A DNA stretch of 64,000 nt, taken from an uncultured Bacilli bacterium (GTDB taxonomy: Bacteria; Bacillota_I; Bacilli_A; RF39; UBA660). The translations under genes were made by a program, and so were the position numbers. The stretch's first letter is position 1, and the number at the start of each line of letters is the position of its first letter. Shown here piece after piece: positions 63,268 to 64,000 of this stretch. The notes beneath the pieces are model-generated. The model saw nothing but the letters and a program-made list of their open reading frames with translations. It searched no databases and had not been told where the DNA came from. The stretch spans positions 62,001 through 126,000 of the forward strand of contig CAKOHI010000003.1 in the NCBI GenBank assembly GCA_934085585.1, read 5' to 3'.

Positions 63268-64000
63268 TTTTACCTCCATGATTTTTAATTAATTTTCTTT
63301 GCATATCTGCTCCACCATAAATTTTTTCTAAATATTCACATCTACTTGCTTTCATACATTCTACAACTTCATTAATTAACATAATTCTATTTTTCTCACC
63401 TAATTCAGAAATATTTAAAAAATCTAATAATTTATTTAAATAACTTTCATAATCATTATTCTTTTTACTTAATACATCTAAAACTCTTTTATATTTTAAG
63501 CTTAACATCCCACTAGAAACTTTAAAATCTTGAAAATCATTAGACTTACCACCATAACAATAAACAGATTTATGATCCGTATCAACTCTGAATACTAATT
63601 CCATTCCATCACCAAATCCATTTTTACTAACGTATAAACTACGAGTCTTATATGTTTCTAATGAATCAATTTCTTTCATACTTTCAAATGATATTTGCTC
63701 TAATTTTTTTGTAATTTCTGGTTTTTCGTAACCTCTTAAAATATCAATCAAAATGCTTTTAATCTTTTCTAATATTTCATTTGCTAATATTTTTTCTTCT
63801 TCATTTAAACTAGCTATCTTTTTCTCATAATTTTCTTTTATAATATTCCATGAATAACTAACACTATATTTTCGAGATTTCAAAGTTCTTAACCCAACAT
63901 TCATTCTCACAATTATATTTTCTGTTTTTTCATACTTGCCTTCCATAATAGCTTTTTCATACTCGTGTAAGTAACCAAATAATGTTTCCGGAGCATACTC
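63257..64000 (-). CDS. Paralogue 4 of the J-domain-associated family, 5' end outside window
   Basis: The frame stays open to the window edge, so the start lies beyond; the ATG at 63946 is only internal. Codons just before it read EYAPETLFGYLHEYEKAI, matching DFAPKSLINFLENFKKAV of paralogue 2, which supports continuation. The visible ~248 residues cover the middle helices and the C-terminal domain (ITKKLEQISFESMKEIDSL, KTRSLYVSKNG). Whether it has a J-domain cannot be seen. It overlaps paralogue 3 by 11 bases, so they form one transcription unit. Confidence 0.72.
   Translation of the reverse strand, partial: EYAPETLFGYLHEYEKAIMEGKYEKTENIIVRMNVGLRTLKSRKYSVSYSWNIIKENYEKKIASLNEEEKILANEILEKIKSILIDILRGYEKPEITKKLEQISFESMKEIDSLETYKTRSLYVSKNGFGDGMELVFRVDTDHKSVYCYGGKSNDFQDFKVSSGMLSLKYKRVLDVLSKKNNDYESYLNKLLDFLNISELGEKNRIMLINEVVECMKASRCEYLEKIYGGADMQRKLIKNHGGKNEL

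Overview
The window reads as chromosomal DNA of a very AT-rich, low-GC Gram-positive bacterium of the Bacilli/Mollicutes neighbourhood, most like the uncultured gut lineages grouped around RF39. The grounds are a CIRCE-controlled hrcA-grpE-dnaK-dnaJ region, a tgt/yrzE/yrbG gene order as in Bacillus, GatCAB amidotransferase, a T-box leader, a type VIIb secretion locus, and consensus sigma-A promoters (TTGACA-17-TATAAT). The standard bacterial code is used: Trp is TGG, and TGA ends normal genes such as mutS.

Layout. 0-5 kb: the end of mutS, an ABC exporter, a small XRE regulator divergent from a surface protein across an operator-rich promoter, and a broken HipA-like kinase. 5-12 kb: housekeeping genes (a ZIP transporter, lon, murF, tgt, membrane proteins). 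12-17.5 kb: a nuclease remnant and two more members of a modular surface-protein family flanking a PfkB kinase-Smr gene pair. 17.6-26.9 kb: a type VII secretion locus (EssC, EsaB, a lipoprotein with an HEIMH zinc-protease motif, a run of small helical/WXG100-type proteins, and a DUF4176 protein with FDENG repeats). 27-36 kb: an SDR oxidoreductase and a YnbB-type PLP enzyme, then hrcA-grpE-dnaK-tldD-tldE-dnaJ. 36-39 kb: a large anchored protein and a glycosyltransferase/GtrA-like membrane protein.

At about 39.3 kb lies a probable dif site. Genes are mostly + before it and mostly - after it, so replication forks probably converge here and the window probably spans the chromosome terminus. A XerC/D recombinase lies 2.6 kb beyond. 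39.5-48.8 kb: a second ZIP protein, a glutamine amidotransferase, a 37-residue basic protein, xer, rarA-gpsA, tcdA with a probable 6S RNA upstream, a glucosaminidase-like protein and a HerA-type ATPase. 48.8-58.6 kb: a long minus-strand unit led by a T-box: aspS, two unknown genes, a degenerate HisRS paralogue, asnS, a small kinase, gatC, gatA and gatB. 58.6-64 kb: at least four paralogous large proteins, two with N-terminal J-domains, running off the window edge. This family, whose internal module is duplicated in one member, is the best candidate for an undescribed system.

Functions are assigned from motifs read by eye. No database search or folding program was run.
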